Part shown: one piece after another, positions 7,066 to 14,733 of the stretch
Numbering within the stretch: position 1 is the stretch's first letter
Layout of the letters: the number at the start of each line of letters is the position of its first letter
Source: an uncultured Clostridia bacterium
GTDB taxonomy: Bacteria; Bacillota; Clostridia; Oscillospirales; Ruminococcaceae
Direction: 5' to 3'
Assembly: GCA_944385905.1 (NCBI GenBank)
Contig: CALWZA010000009.1
Location: 1-41,918 of the forward strand
DNA length: 41,918 bases
Translations under genes and position numbers: made by a program
The notes under the pieces: model-generated
The model's input: the letters and a program-made list of their open reading frames with translations, nothing else
Told to the model about the DNA's origin: nothing
The model's database searches: none

Positions 7066-8430
7066 TTAAAAGCCGAAGCCTCCCGGCATTTTCGGAATAA
7101 ACGGCATTTTTCGGCGCTTTGCGCCTTTTGTTCCCTTGCCGTTTCCTATCATTCCGAACTGCTTCATCATTTTGACCATTGAGTCATATTGCTTTAAAAG
7201 CCTGTTGACGTCCTCAACCTTCATGCCCGAGCCTGCCGCTATGCGCCTTTTGCGCTTTGGATCTATAATCGAAGGCTTAGCTCTTTCTTCCCTCGTCATT
7301 GAAAGTATAATCGCCTGTATATGAACGAGCTGTTTTTCGTCGATGCTGTCCGTATCAATTTTATTTGCGCCCGGAATCATTCCGATTATCGACTTTAAAG
7401 AGCCCATTTTGTTAATCTGCTTCATCTGCTCGAGCAAATCGTTTAAATCAAAGCCGTTTTCCTTGACTTTTCTCGCCATTTTTTCGGCTTCTTCCTCGCT
7501 GACGGTTTGCTGAGCCTTTTCGATAAGGGTGAGCATATCTCCCATACCCAAAATTCTCGAAGCCATTCTCTCAGGGTGAAACGGCTCAAATTCGTCGAGC
7601 TTTTCACCTGTTCCGACAAATTTTATAGGCTTTCCCGTAACGGCAAGAACCGAGAGCGCCGCTCCTCCTCTTGTATCCGAGTCAAGCTTTGTGAGGATAA
7701 CGCTGTTTATTCCGAGAGCGTCGTCGAACGCCTTTGCTACGTTTACTGCGTCCTGACCCGTCATAGCGTCCACAACGAGAATAATCTCATTCGGCTCGGC
7801 GATTTTTTTAATATCGACAAGCTCGTTCATAAGCTCCTCGTCTATGTGAAGACGTCCCGCCGTGTCGAGAATAACAAGGTCGTTTCCGTAATCCTTTGCG
7901 TGCTTAAGAGCCTCTTTAACGATTTTTCTCGGGTCTGTCTGTCCCATTTCAAAAACGGGAACCTCAGCCTTTTCTCCGACGATTTTGAGCTGTTCGATAG
8001 CCGCGGGACGGTATATGTCGCACGCGACGAGCAGAGGCCTTTTTCCGGCGGCTTTGAAATACTTCGCAAGCTTTGCCGAGTGGGTTGTTTTTCCGCTTCC
8101 CTGAAGTCCGCACATCATAACCACGCACGGAGGATGAGACGGAAACTGTATTTTAGCGTTGCTTTCGCCCATAAGAGCGATAAGCTCCTCGTTTACTATC
8201 TTTATAACCTGCTGTGCAGGAGTCAGGCTTGAAAGAACCTCCTCGCCGACGCTTCGTTCGGTGACCTTTCCGACAAAATCCTTAACAACCTTATAGCTGA
8301 CGTCAGCCTCAAGAAGCGCAAGGCGAACCTCCCGCATAGCTGTTTTAACGTCGTCCTCGGTAAGCCTGCCATGAGAACGAAGCCTTTTGAAAACGCCGTT
8401 TAATTTTTCGCTGAGTCCCTCAAATGCCAT
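7066..8430 (-). CDS. ffh: Signal recognition particle protein Ffh (SRP54)
   Basis: The GTPase that binds signal sequences together with 4.5S/SRP RNA and docks ribosomes on FtsY. The 454-aa protein has an N domain (1-100), a G domain with G1 GLQGSGKT (108-115), DTAGRLHID near 190 and TKLDSDTRGG, and a C-terminal methionine-rich M domain (about 300-454) with the RNA-binding RRIAAGSG motif. It ends in a Lys/Gly-rich tail. Preceded closely by ylxM and followed by rpsP. No SRP RNA gene was seen in the window. Confidence 0.98.
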   Translation of the reverse strand: MAFEGLSEKLNGVFKRLRSHGRLTEDDVKTAMREVRLALLEADVSYKVVKDFVGKVTERSVGEEVLSSLTPAQQVIKIVNEELIALMGESNAKIQFPSHPPCVVMMCGLQGSGKTTHSAKLAKYFKAAGKRPLLVACDIYRPAAIEQLKIVGEKAEVPVFEMGQTDPRKIVKEALKHAKDYGNDLVILDTAGRLHIDEELMNELVDIKKIAEPNEIILVVDAMTGQDAVNVAKAFDDALGINSVILTKLDSDTRGGAALSVLAVTGKPIKFVGTGEKLDEFEPFHPERMASRILGMGDMLTLIEKAQQTVSEEEAEKMARKVKENGFDLNDLLEQMKQINKMGSLKSIIGMIPGANKIDTDSIDEKQLVHIQAIILSMTREERAKPSIIDPKRKRRIAAGSGMKVEDVNRLLKQYDSMVKMMKQFGMIGNGKGTKGAKRRKMPFIPKMPGGFGF

Positions 8431-8469
8431 TGGCTTACCTTCCTTATATAATAGTATACAATAGTATGC

Positions 8470-8850
8470 TTAACCGTTATCCTCCGAGCTTTCAATTAAA
8501 GCTATAATTTTTTCAAGCTTTTGGATAACGCTTTTTGTCGTCGTATAGGTTCTGCAGTCTTTGATTATGTCTTCACATAGGCTTTTAATAAGCGCCTTCT
8601 CATCTTTTCTCGCCTTTTCGCTTTTTAGGCAGCAAAGCTTTTTTTCAAAATCCAAAAGGGCGTCCTCGCCTCGCTTGATGCTGTCTCTCACTCCCTGACG
8701 GGAAACATCCTCCTGCTGAGCTATCTCAGACAAAGAGAGGTCGTCGCAGTAATAAAGCTCAAGCATATCACGCTGTTTTTGAGTGAGAAGCTCTCCGTAA
8801 ATATCCAAAAGAAGCGGTATTTCTAAATTTTTTTCCGCCAAGCTCTTCAC
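8470..8850 (-). CDS. ylxM: YlxM/p13-family HTH protein
   Basis: A 126-aa protein with a sigma-70 region-4-like helix-turn-helix: LTQKQRDMLELYYCDDLSLSEIA, then VSRQGVRDSIKRGE. YlxM is the conserved partner of ffh in Firmicutes and has been linked to SRP function; its exact role differs between species. The C-terminal half is a charged helical tail. It is the first gene of the ylxM-ffh-rpsP-khpA unit and is served by a perfect consensus promoter. Confidence 0.93.
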   Translation of the reverse strand: MKSLAEKNLEIPLLLDIYGELLTQKQRDMLELYYCDDLSLSEIAQQEDVSRQGVRDSIKRGEDALLDFEKKLCCLKSEKARKDEKALIKSLCEDIIKDCRTYTTTKSVIQKLEKIIALIESSEDNG

Positions 8851-8893
8851 CCTCTCATTTTTCGCATTGCTGTAAAGCTAAAAGCCTTTACAC

Positions 8894-8930
8894 ATTATAA
8901 AACGCCCCGGCAATATTGTCAAGGCGTTTT
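8894..8930 (-). promoter_or_regulatory. Consensus promoter of ylxM-ffh operon with flanking inverted repeat
   Basis: Minus strand TTGACA (8917-8922), 17-bp spacer, TATAAT (8894-8899). An inverted repeat AAAACGCC (8899-8906)/GGCGTTTT (8923-8930) brackets the promoter core. It may double as the terminator of degV, which lies upstream on the same strand. Confidence 0.8.
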
Positions 8931-9005
8931 TATATTTTTTACATTATACACAATTCAAATAAATTTTTAGGGTTAACTTTCGTGACTTTAAACAGCAGCT
9001 CTCTG

Positions 9006-9860
9006 TTATTTTTTTATCATAATCAAGCCGAGAGTTCCTTTTCCGCAGTGGCTTGCGACTGTACATCCTGCTATCGTTTCCACTACATTGGCATCAGGCT
9101 GATACTTATGAACAAGTTCTGTAACCATATCGACGATTTCCCTGTCCGCAAGAGTGTGCGTAACCATAATTCTCTCCGGGCTGATATCGGTTCTGTCCTT
9201 CAGCCTTTCGACCGCGTATTCCTCAAAAACCTTTTTAATTGCCCCGCGGTATTTCTTTCCGACCTCCATTTTTCCGCCGATAACCTGAATACATGGCTTG
9301 AGCTTCAAAAGGTTAGCTCCCAAAGCTGCTACAGACGAACATCTTCCGCCCTTATGCAGATATTCAATGGTAGGAATTACAAAGCTAACCTCAACGCTGT
9401 CTCTCATTGCATTGACCGCCTCGACAATGTCCTCAGCGCTTTTTCCCTCAGCCGCCATCTGAGCCGCCGCAATGCAAAGCTGTCCCGCTCCCGACGAAAG
9501 GTTTAAGCTGTCTATCGCGTAGGCGTTTCCGACTTCCTCTGCCGCCAAGCACGCGTTTTGATAGCAGCTTGAAAAGCCGCTTGATATATTTATGTGTATG
9601 ACCGTCATTCCCTGTTCGGTGAACTTTTTGAAAAACTCCTCATACTCATGTATCGAAACAGCGGCGGTTTTCGGCAAAGCTCCCGTTTCAGAAACCTTTT
9701 CAAAAAGCTTGTCAAGAGTAATATCCACGCCGTCTTTGTAAGAGCTGTCTCCGATAGTTACGCTCAGAGGCAATACAGTGATATCGTATTTTTCATAAAT
9801 TTCCGGAGTCAGGTCGCAAATAGAATCGCAGGTGATTTTAATTTTGTTTGAAGTACTCAT
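9006..9860 (-). CDS. DegV family protein (FakB-like fatty-acid binding)
   Basis: A 284-aa DegV-fold protein. Family members bind a fatty acid in a cleft and, in FakA/FakB pairs, present it for phosphorylation. Visible motifs are the N-terminal ITCDSICDLTPE segment, the INISSGFSSCYQNA loop that contacts the carboxylate, GGRCSSVAALG, and the C-terminal CGKGTLGL. No fakA kinase gene is nearby. It has its own promoter (9921-9949). Ligand and partner cannot be told from sequence. Confidence 0.92.
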   Translation of the reverse strand: MSTSNKIKITCDSICDLTPEIYEKYDITVLPLSVTIGDSSYKDGVDITLDKLFEKVSETGALPKTAAVSIHEYEEFFKKFTEQGMTVIHINISSGFSSCYQNACLAAEEVGNAYAIDSLNLSSGAGQLCIAAAQMAAEGKSAEDIVEAVNAMRDSVEVSFVIPTIEYLHKGGRCSSVAALGANLLKLKPCIQVIGGKMEVGKKYRGAIKKVFEEYAVERLKDRTDISPERIMVTHTLADREIVDMVTELVHKYQPDANVVETIAGCTVASHCGKGTLGLIMIKK

Positions 9861-9920
9861 TTTCCGCTCCTCATAACTTTATTATATATACATACTTTTT
9901 CGCATATAAAACGCAAGAAA

Positions 9921-9949
9921 AGTATAGCATACCGAATTAAAATTGTAAA
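9921..9949 (-). promoter_or_regulatory. Promoter of degV-family gene
   Basis: Minus strand TTTACA (9944-9949), 17-bp spacer, TATACT (9921-9926), about 60 bases before the ATG. Confidence 0.7.
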
Positions 9950-10008
9950 GAACCAAAACCGCGTATTTCAGCGCTTTTATTTTAGGTTAAGAAAATATTA
10001 TACAAATC

Positions 10009-10563
10009 TTAAGCGTTGCGAAGATATTCTTTTAGATTTCCTTTGAACACAAGCTTTGCTCCGTCCATTCCGACAAAATCCTCAGGTCTTATAAGCGCGA
10101 CGTCCTTTTCAAACAGCGTTATCCCCGATTCCTCCAGAACATACGCCACAAACTGAGAGCATACAAAATGCCTCTTTCTTTTTAACGGAATGCCGAACAT
10201 CATTGCGAGCAGACCGATAAAGCTGTAGGAATATCTGCGCTGATTATTCTTAAAATCGGACATGAGCTTATAAAAGCGTTCGGACTCCTCGTCGGTCATG
10301 TCAAACTTATAAATTTCGCATGGGATTTTTGAAAACAAATTGAAAACCCCGACCTTATTTTCTTCTACAAAGCCTCCGGGGAACGGAAAGTATTTATATC
10401 TTCTGCAAAAGCTGTAAAGCTCTCCGAGACTTCTGTCCGAGGTTATTGAAACATGGCTGTACACATGTCCTGAAAGAAGCCTGATTATCCTTGCCGGAAT
10501 TGTCGGCGTTGCCGAAAGAACTATGTATACGGTTTTTGTGGTTTGTTTCACCGCATTCGCCAC
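10009..10563 (-). CDS. Permuted papain-like (NlpC/P60-superfamily) protein
   Basis: A 184-aa protein, YiiX/YebB-like by pattern. The catalytic-type His lies in the N-terminal segment GHVYSHVSIT and the Cys in RHFVCSQFVAYVLEESG, the permuted His-then-Cys order of this papain-fold group. No signal peptide is visible, so it probably acts in the cytoplasm. Members are predicted amidases, peptidases or lipid-acting enzymes; the substrate is unknown. The start is GTG with an AAGGAG ribosome binding site inside the end of nth, 5 bases downstream of its stop, so it is translationally coupled to nth. Confidence 0.75.
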   Translation of the reverse strand: MANAVKQTTKTVYIVLSATPTIPARIIRLLSGHVYSHVSITSDRSLGELYSFCRRYKYFPFPGGFVEENKVGVFNLFSKIPCEIYKFDMTDEESERFYKLMSDFKNNQRRYSYSFIGLLAMMFGIPLKRKRHFVCSQFVAYVLEESGITLFEKDVALIRPEDFVGMDGAKLVFKGNLKEYLRNA

Positions 10564-10568
10564 TTATC

Positions 10569-11207
10569 TTACTCCTTTTTATGTTTATAGTAATCGCAGA
10601 TATCGGTCATTTCGCAGATTCCGCACTTTTCGCCTCTCGCCTTGCAGACATCTCTTCCGAAATCGACAAGACGATGGCAAAAATCGTTTGATTCCGAGGG
10701 CACAAGTATTTCCCTCAGCTCTCTTTCAACCTTTTCGGGAACGGTTGAGCCTGTCAGCCCGAGACGGTTTGAAATTCTTATGCAGTGGGTATCCGCGACC
10801 ACAGCAGGCTGATGATAAACGTCGCCGACTATAAGGTTTGCGATTTTTCTGCCAACTCCCGGCAAAGTGACAAGCTCATCAATGCTGTCGGGGACCTCCC
10901 CGTTATAGTCACTTTCAAGCTTTTTCGCAAGCTCGCAGATTGACTTTGCCTTTGTCCTGAAAAGTCCGCAGGGCTTGATGATTTCCTCGATATCCGCCTG
11001 CTTCGCGTTTGCGAAGGATTCAAGAGTCGGGTACTTTTCAAAAAGCATCTTTGTAACTATATTAACCCTTGCGTCTGTGCACTGAGCTGAGAGCCTTGCC
11101 GCAATGAGAAGCTCATAGGGCTTTTTATATTCAAGCGAGCACTCGCCTTTGGGATAGCGCTCTTTCAGTCTTTCAACGGCAATTGCCGCCTTTTGTTTTT
11201 TATTCAA
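10569..11207 (-). CDS. nth: Endonuclease III (DNA glycosylase/AP lyase)
   Basis: Removes oxidised pyrimidines and cleaves AP sites in base-excision repair. The 212-aa length is standard. The helix-hairpin-helix LVTLPGVGRKIANLIVGDVY includes the catalytic Lys, the catalytic Asp lies in VVADTHCIRISNRLGL, and four cysteines of the [4Fe-4S] cluster are in the C-terminal CKARGEKCGICEMTDIC. The start codon is TTG with GGAG 7 bases upstream. The gene follows the PHP gene by 22 bases and may be read through from the hydrogenase operon. Confidence 0.96.
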   Translation of the reverse strand: MNKKQKAAIAVERLKERYPKGECSLEYKKPYELLIAARLSAQCTDARVNIVTKMLFEKYPTLESFANAKQADIEEIIKPCGLFRTKAKSICELAKKLESDYNGEVPDSIDELVTLPGVGRKIANLIVGDVYHQPAVVADTHCIRISNRLGLTGSTVPEKVERELREILVPSESNDFCHRLVDFGRDVCKARGEKCGICEMTDICDYYKHKKE

Positions 11208-11229
11208 TCTTATTCTCCGTTACCTTTTT

Positions 11230-11955
11230 TTATTTTTCACACGGCTTTTTAAGAGCCTCGATAACCGCTTCGGCGCTGTTTTCCTCGGCATGAAGAAAAT
11301 TTTCCGGCTCGTTTATATCTCCCAGATAGTGCGCGTCGGAATTTGAAATGACGCGGCACGAGGAGAGATAGCCGTGAGTTTGGCACAAATCGGGGAAAAG
11401 CGACCTTCTGTGAACCTCGACGGTTTTAAAGCTCGAGTCGGGAGGAATAAACCCGAGGTTTGAAAGCAGTGAATTTGCGCTTTTATCTATATGAGCGGGT
11501 ATAGCTATTCCTCCGAAGCCCTCAAGAAGCTCAAACGTCTCGCAAAAAGAAATGTCCGCCGCGTTTATAAGAAGATTTTCAACTGATCCCGAAACCTCGT
11601 CGGCGGAATTCATTATAAGCTGCTCTCCGAAAATTTTCGGGTCGTTTTTTATTTTAATTAAACGTTTTTGAACATATTCGTCAAGCTCAAGAGCTTTTTC
11701 AAGGCTCGGAAGCAGGCACAAAACGTGAACCTCTTCCGCAGTTGTAAGCTCCATTCCGCAAACGACCGTAATTCCGAACTCTTTTGCAGCCTCAACGGCA
11801 GCAGGACAGTTTTTTGCGCTGTTGTGGTCTGTAACCGCAATGACGTCAAGACCCTTGACATACGCCATTCCGACAATATTGCACGGGGTTGATTCATTGT
11901 CTCCGCACGGCGACAGGCAGGAGTGAATATGCAGATCATAAGACAAACTGAGCAT
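11230..11955 (-). CDS. PHP-domain metal-dependent phosphoesterase
   Basis: A 241-aa PHP protein. Metal-binding motifs are clear: DLHIHSCLSPCGD at 7-19, VTDHNS near 41-46, CGMELTTAEEVHVL near 71-84, IPAHID near 150 and SNSDAHYLGD near 204. The TrpH-like set suggests a phosphodiesterase or phosphatase acting on a small phosphorylated molecule; substrate unknown. It is the last gene of the hydrogenase-sensor operon, 34 bases after the DRTGG gene, suggesting it could hydrolyse a signal linked to that module. Confidence 0.9.
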   Translation of the reverse strand: MLSLSYDLHIHSCLSPCGDNESTPCNIVGMAYVKGLDVIAVTDHNSAKNCPAAVEAAKEFGITVVCGMELTTAEEVHVLCLLPSLEKALELDEYVQKRLIKIKNDPKIFGEQLIMNSADEVSGSVENLLINAADISFCETFELLEGFGGIAIPAHIDKSANSLLSNLGFIPPDSSFKTVEVHRRSLFPDLCQTHGYLSSCRVISNSDAHYLGDINEPENFLHAEENSAEAVIEALKKPCEK

Positions 11956-11989
11956 AGCTGCACCGCCTTTTTAAGCTTTGCGCCGATTT

Positions 11990-12349
11990 TCAGTCGCAGT
12001 ATTCCTCAAGCCTGTCTCCGAAAAGATTAAGCGTGTCGAAAATTTCCTTCGCGGTTTCAAAAACCGGAAGCTTTGACCTCATGACGCATACGTTATGTTC
12101 CTTTGCTTTTTCAAGCATAGCCTCGTCAACCGAAGACCCGTCGGCTAAAACTATGCAGGACATATCAACCAACGTGCATACAGCGACTGTGTTTACATTT
12201 GACATAACCGTAACCCACGCGGCGTTTTCTTTTCCCTTGCTCATGGCTACCGACAGCAAATCACAGCAGTAAACTCCCGAAACAAGCCTGTCTTCGCCTT
12301 TATTGAGTATTTCATATCCGAGATTTTCAAAAAGCTTATATGTTTTCAT
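11990..12349 (-). CDS. DRTGG-domain-like small protein (second of two in operon)
   Basis: A 119-aa protein resembling the DRTGG domain, a ligand-binding-type fold often found next to CBS domains and phosphotransacetylases. Visible: GVYCCDLLSVAMSKGKENAAWVTVMSN, then VAVCTLVDMSCIVLADG. The ATG at 12349 has AAAGGT 12 bases upstream; a GTG at 12358 would add three residues but sits too near that site. It is a distant paralogue of the 117-aa protein at 14153-14506. Its position directly behind the hydrogenase gene points to a shared sensing role; the ligand is unknown. Confidence 0.75.
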   Translation of the reverse strand: MKTYKLFENLGYEILNKGEDRLVSGVYCCDLLSVAMSKGKENAAWVTVMSNVNTVAVCTLVDMSCIVLADGSSVDEAMLEKAKEHNVCVMRSKLPVFETAKEIFDTLNLFGDRLEEYCD

Positions 12350-12400
12350 AATATTCACCGTACCTTTGCGCTGAAAAGGTGTTCCTTTCTGATTATCAAA

Positions 12401-13675
12401 TTAAATAGAGTGAAGATCGTCCGAAATTCGGTGCAGATATTCCTTAAGCAAGTGTATGCAGTCCTTTTCGTGAGCTATTCCTCTGACGACGTCCTCGGCA
12501 AGAGCTTTGCAGGTCGGCGCTCCGCACGAGCCGCAGTCAAGACCCGGAAGCCTTGCGTAAATTTTCTGAGCCTCCTCCATTTTCGCAAGGCTGTCTATCA
12601 TATTTTCACCCAGAGTGAAAACGGGTGAGTACTCAACCTCCTGATTCCAGCTTACATCACTGAAGTCACTCGGATTTTCAACATGGCTTCTCGAAACAGG
12701 AAGATATTTTCTGAGCCTTTTCATTTTAGCCTTTGCCGCATATGGATTTTCAACCTGCAAAACCCCTCCTACGCATCCGCCGGAGCAGGCGTTAAGCTCA
12801 ATAAACTCAAGATCGGAAAATTTCTGGTCCTCAAGTCCCTCAAGCACGTTTATAACGTTTTCGATTCCGTCGGCGGCAAGATAGTTGTCAACAAGCAGTC
12901 CGCCGGCTTCTCCTCCCGAGCTTCCCCAGCCTATTCCGATTCGCCCCGACTGAGAAAGCTCCTCGGCGTCGTCTCTGGTTTTAACCATAAGCGGCAAAAG
13001 CTTGGGATATATTTTTTCTATTGCGACTACAAGGTCGATATTGGATTTTTTAAGCCCGAAAGGGTTTCTCTGCGCCGCAACCTTTGCGGGACACGGAGAT
13101 ATAAAAACTATGCCTATTTCATCAGGCGAAAGTCCTGTTTTTTCAACGGCTTGCTTTCTCGCATAAGCCGCCGCAAGCTCAACGGGCGCGACAAAGGGCA
13201 GAAGATGGTCTATAAGGTTAGGAAACCGAATCGTGATGAGCTTTGTCACCGACGGACAGGCTGTCGATATAAACGGCTTTTTGTCCTTGTGAAGCTCTAT
13301 GTACTCTCTGCTGAGCTGTGAAATTTTTTCAGCGGCGGCTGCAACCTCGTAAACGTCGTCGAACCCGTAAAGCTTAAGCGCCCTTAAAATTATATTCACA
13401 TCGTCGAGATTATTAAACTGGCCGTAAAATGACGGCGCAGGCAAAGCGACTTTATATTTAAACTCAAAAATCCTTTCAAGGCTGTCATATGTCGGCTTTT
13501 TCGCGTGGTGAGGGCAGACCCTTACGCACTCTCCGCAGTCAATGCAGAATTCCTTGGTAATATGCGCTTTTCCGTTTCTGACCCTTATTGCCTGAGTGGG
13601 GCATCTTTTTATGCAGTTTATGCACCCTTTGCACCTTTCGGGGTCGAGTGTAACAGAATTGTATGCCTCCTCCAT
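12401..13675 (-). CDS. Sensory-type (group D-like) [FeFe] hydrogenase
   Basis: A 424-aa [FeFe]-hydrogenase homologue. Two [4Fe-4S] motifs lie at C15/C18/C21/C25 and C44/C47/C50/C54. The H-cluster ligands are C140, C195, C297 and C301. The usual TSCCP motif reads STACP: A139 replaces the cysteine that relays protons to the cluster. The second motif is PCPAK with Q202 where Glu is usual, and the third has N295 where Met is usual. The C-terminus adds an extra cysteine motif, CGSCGAPTC plus a later Cys. These substitutions match putatively H2-sensing, low-turnover enzymes such as HydS types rather than bulk catalytic ones. No maturase genes (hydE/F/G) are in the window. Start ATG 13675 has AAAGGAG 8 bases upstream. 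Confidence 0.9.
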   Translation of the reverse strand: MEEAYNSVTLDPERCKGCINCIKRCPTQAIRVRNGKAHITKEFCIDCGECVRVCPHHAKKPTYDSLERIFEFKYKVALPAPSFYGQFNNLDDVNIILRALKLYGFDDVYEVAAAAEKISQLSREYIELHKDKKPFISTACPSVTKLITIRFPNLIDHLLPFVAPVELAAAYARKQAVEKTGLSPDEIGIVFISPCPAKVAAQRNPFGLKKSNIDLVVAIEKIYPKLLPLMVKTRDDAEELSQSGRIGIGWGSSGGEAGGLLVDNYLAADGIENVINVLEGLEDQKFSDLEFIELNACSGGCVGGVLQVENPYAAKAKMKRLRKYLPVSRSHVENPSDFSDVSWNQEVEYSPVFTLGENMIDSLAKMEEAQKIYARLPGLDCGSCGAPTCKALAEDVVRGIAHEKDCIHLLKEYLHRISDDLHSI

Positions 13676-13737
13676 TGGTCTCACTCCTTTCTCAATGTGC
13701 TTATAAAAAGCGTGATTTATGTCTTTATTTCATTTAT

Positions 13738-14169
13738 TTACATATTTATTCTCATTGTAACTGTTGTTCCGACTCCCAAAACGGTATCTATTTTCATTTC
13801 ATCGCTGTATTTTTTCATATTTGAAAGTCCCATTCCCGCTCCGAAGCCGAGAGAGCGTATATTTTCGCTTGCGGTTGAATAGCCCTCCTGCATAGCCTTT
13901 TCGATGTCGGGAATACCGGGTCCCACGTCTTTAAGCTCAAGCAGAATGTCCGCCGGACTTATCGTGACGTCAATAACTCCGCCGCACGCGTGAATAACCA
14001 TATTGATTTCGCCCTCATACATGCATATAGCTACTTTTCTCACGACCTCTGGCGACGCTCCCATAAGCTTGAGCTTTGCTTTTAAATCACTTGAAGCCTC
14101 TCCCGCTCTGGTAAAATCTTCTCCCGAAACCTCATAGTGAAATCTGAGCTTATCACTCACTTGAGGCAC
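13738..14169 (-). CDS. RsbW-like HATPase (anti-sigma/serine kinase family)
   Basis: A 143-aa GHKL ATPase domain protein similar to anti-sigma-factor serine/threonine kinases. N-box YEGEINMVIHA near 50-60, G1 box DVGPGIPD near 85-92, and G2 box GFGAGMGLSNMKKYSD near 108-123 are intact, so ATP binding is expected. It overlaps the preceding DRTGG gene by 17 bases and lies 60 bases before the hydrogenase. The kinase target, perhaps an anti-anti-sigma or the hydrogenase-associated proteins, is not encoded here. Confidence 0.9.
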   Translation of the reverse strand: MPQVSDKLRFHYEVSGEDFTRAGEASSDLKAKLKLMGASPEVVRKVAICMYEGEINMVIHACGGVIDVTISPADILLELKDVGPGIPDIEKAMQEGYSTASENIRSLGFGAGMGLSNMKKYSDEMKIDTVLGVGTTVTMRINM

Positions 14170-14506
14170 CCCCTGCCAGACCGTTTTCGTATAAAATTCC
14201 GCAGGCGGGAAACATTTTCATGCCCGTAGCAAGCACCGCTATATTTCTGTCCTTGGCAAGAGAAATTATGTCGTCCGACGGGATCTTTCCCCTCACAAAG
14301 CAAATGCACACTATATCCATCATTTCGGCTGTTCTGACAACCTGGGGGTTGCACAGACCCGTTAAGAGAACCGCCTGGTCTTTTACAAACGCCAAAACAT
14401 CGCTCATCATATCGCATCCGCAGGCGGTATGCACCTCCTTATCCAAAAGCTCGTCACCGGTCAGAACTTTCGCGTCAAGATAGTTTTTAATATCGCCGAT
14501 TGTCAT
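14153..14506 (-). CDS. DRTGG-domain protein (first gene of hydrogenase-sensor operon)
   Basis: A 117-aa single DRTGG-like domain: N-terminal IGDIKNYLDAKVLTGDELLD, then HTACGCDMMSDVLAFVKDQAVLLTG and VVRTAEMMDIVCICFVRGK. The fold is expected to bind a nucleotide or other small ligand, but no ligand is proven. It opens the operon downstream of a near-consensus promoter and a 19-bp palindrome, and its stop overlaps the HATPase start, so the two are probably made in fixed ratio. Confidence 0.8.
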   Translation of the reverse strand: MTIGDIKNYLDAKVLTGDELLDKEVHTACGCDMMSDVLAFVKDQAVLLTGLCNPQVVRTAEMMDIVCICFVRGKIPSDDIISLAKDRNIAVLATGMKMFPACGILYENGLAGGASSE

Positions 14507-14540
14507 ATAAGCAGCCTTCTTTCTTGTTTTTTTCTGTTAA

Positions 14541-14559
14541 TCGGATAATTATTGTCCGA
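14541..14559 (-). promoter_or_regulatory. 19-bp palindrome in leader of hydrogenase operon
   Basis: TCGGATAATTATTGTCCGA reads nearly the same on both strands (16 of 19 positions, counting the centre as unmatched). It lies between the predicted transcription start and the first start codon at 14506. It may be an operator; it does not look like a Rex site. Confidence 0.45.
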
Positions 14560-14601
14560 AACTCCGAAAACCCATATTTCGCAGCCGTTATTTTTGTTTA
14601 A

Positions 14602-14630
14602 ATTATATCACCGGCAAAACAAAATTGCAA
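14602..14630 (-). promoter_or_regulatory. Promoter of hydrogenase-sensor operon
   Basis: Minus strand TTGCAA (14625-14630), 17-bp spacer, perfect TATAAT (14602-14607), giving a leader of about 90 bases. Confidence 0.75.
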
Positions 14631-14641
14631 CAAGTTTTATA

Positions 14642-14678
14642 AAAATAAAAATTGCCGTTTAGGCGACCCAAACGGCAA
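14642..14678 (-). terminator. Terminator of XRE gene
   Basis: TTGCCGTTT (14652-14660) with AAACGGCAA (14670-14678), a perfect 9-bp stem followed on the minus strand by TTTTTATTTTTAT. It separates the XRE gene from the hydrogenase operon. Confidence 0.88.
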
Positions 14679-14733
14679 AAGCTGTTGTAATTTGATTTAT
14701 ATTGTGATACAATTATTTAATATTAAATCAATA

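Noticed and set aside
7507-8232. 241-aa plus-strand open frame
   Set aside because: Antisense to ffh; Cys/Arg-rich translation typical of a shadow frame.
12683-13321. 212-aa plus-strand open frame
   Set aside because: Antisense to the hydrogenase gene, which has unmistakable motifs.
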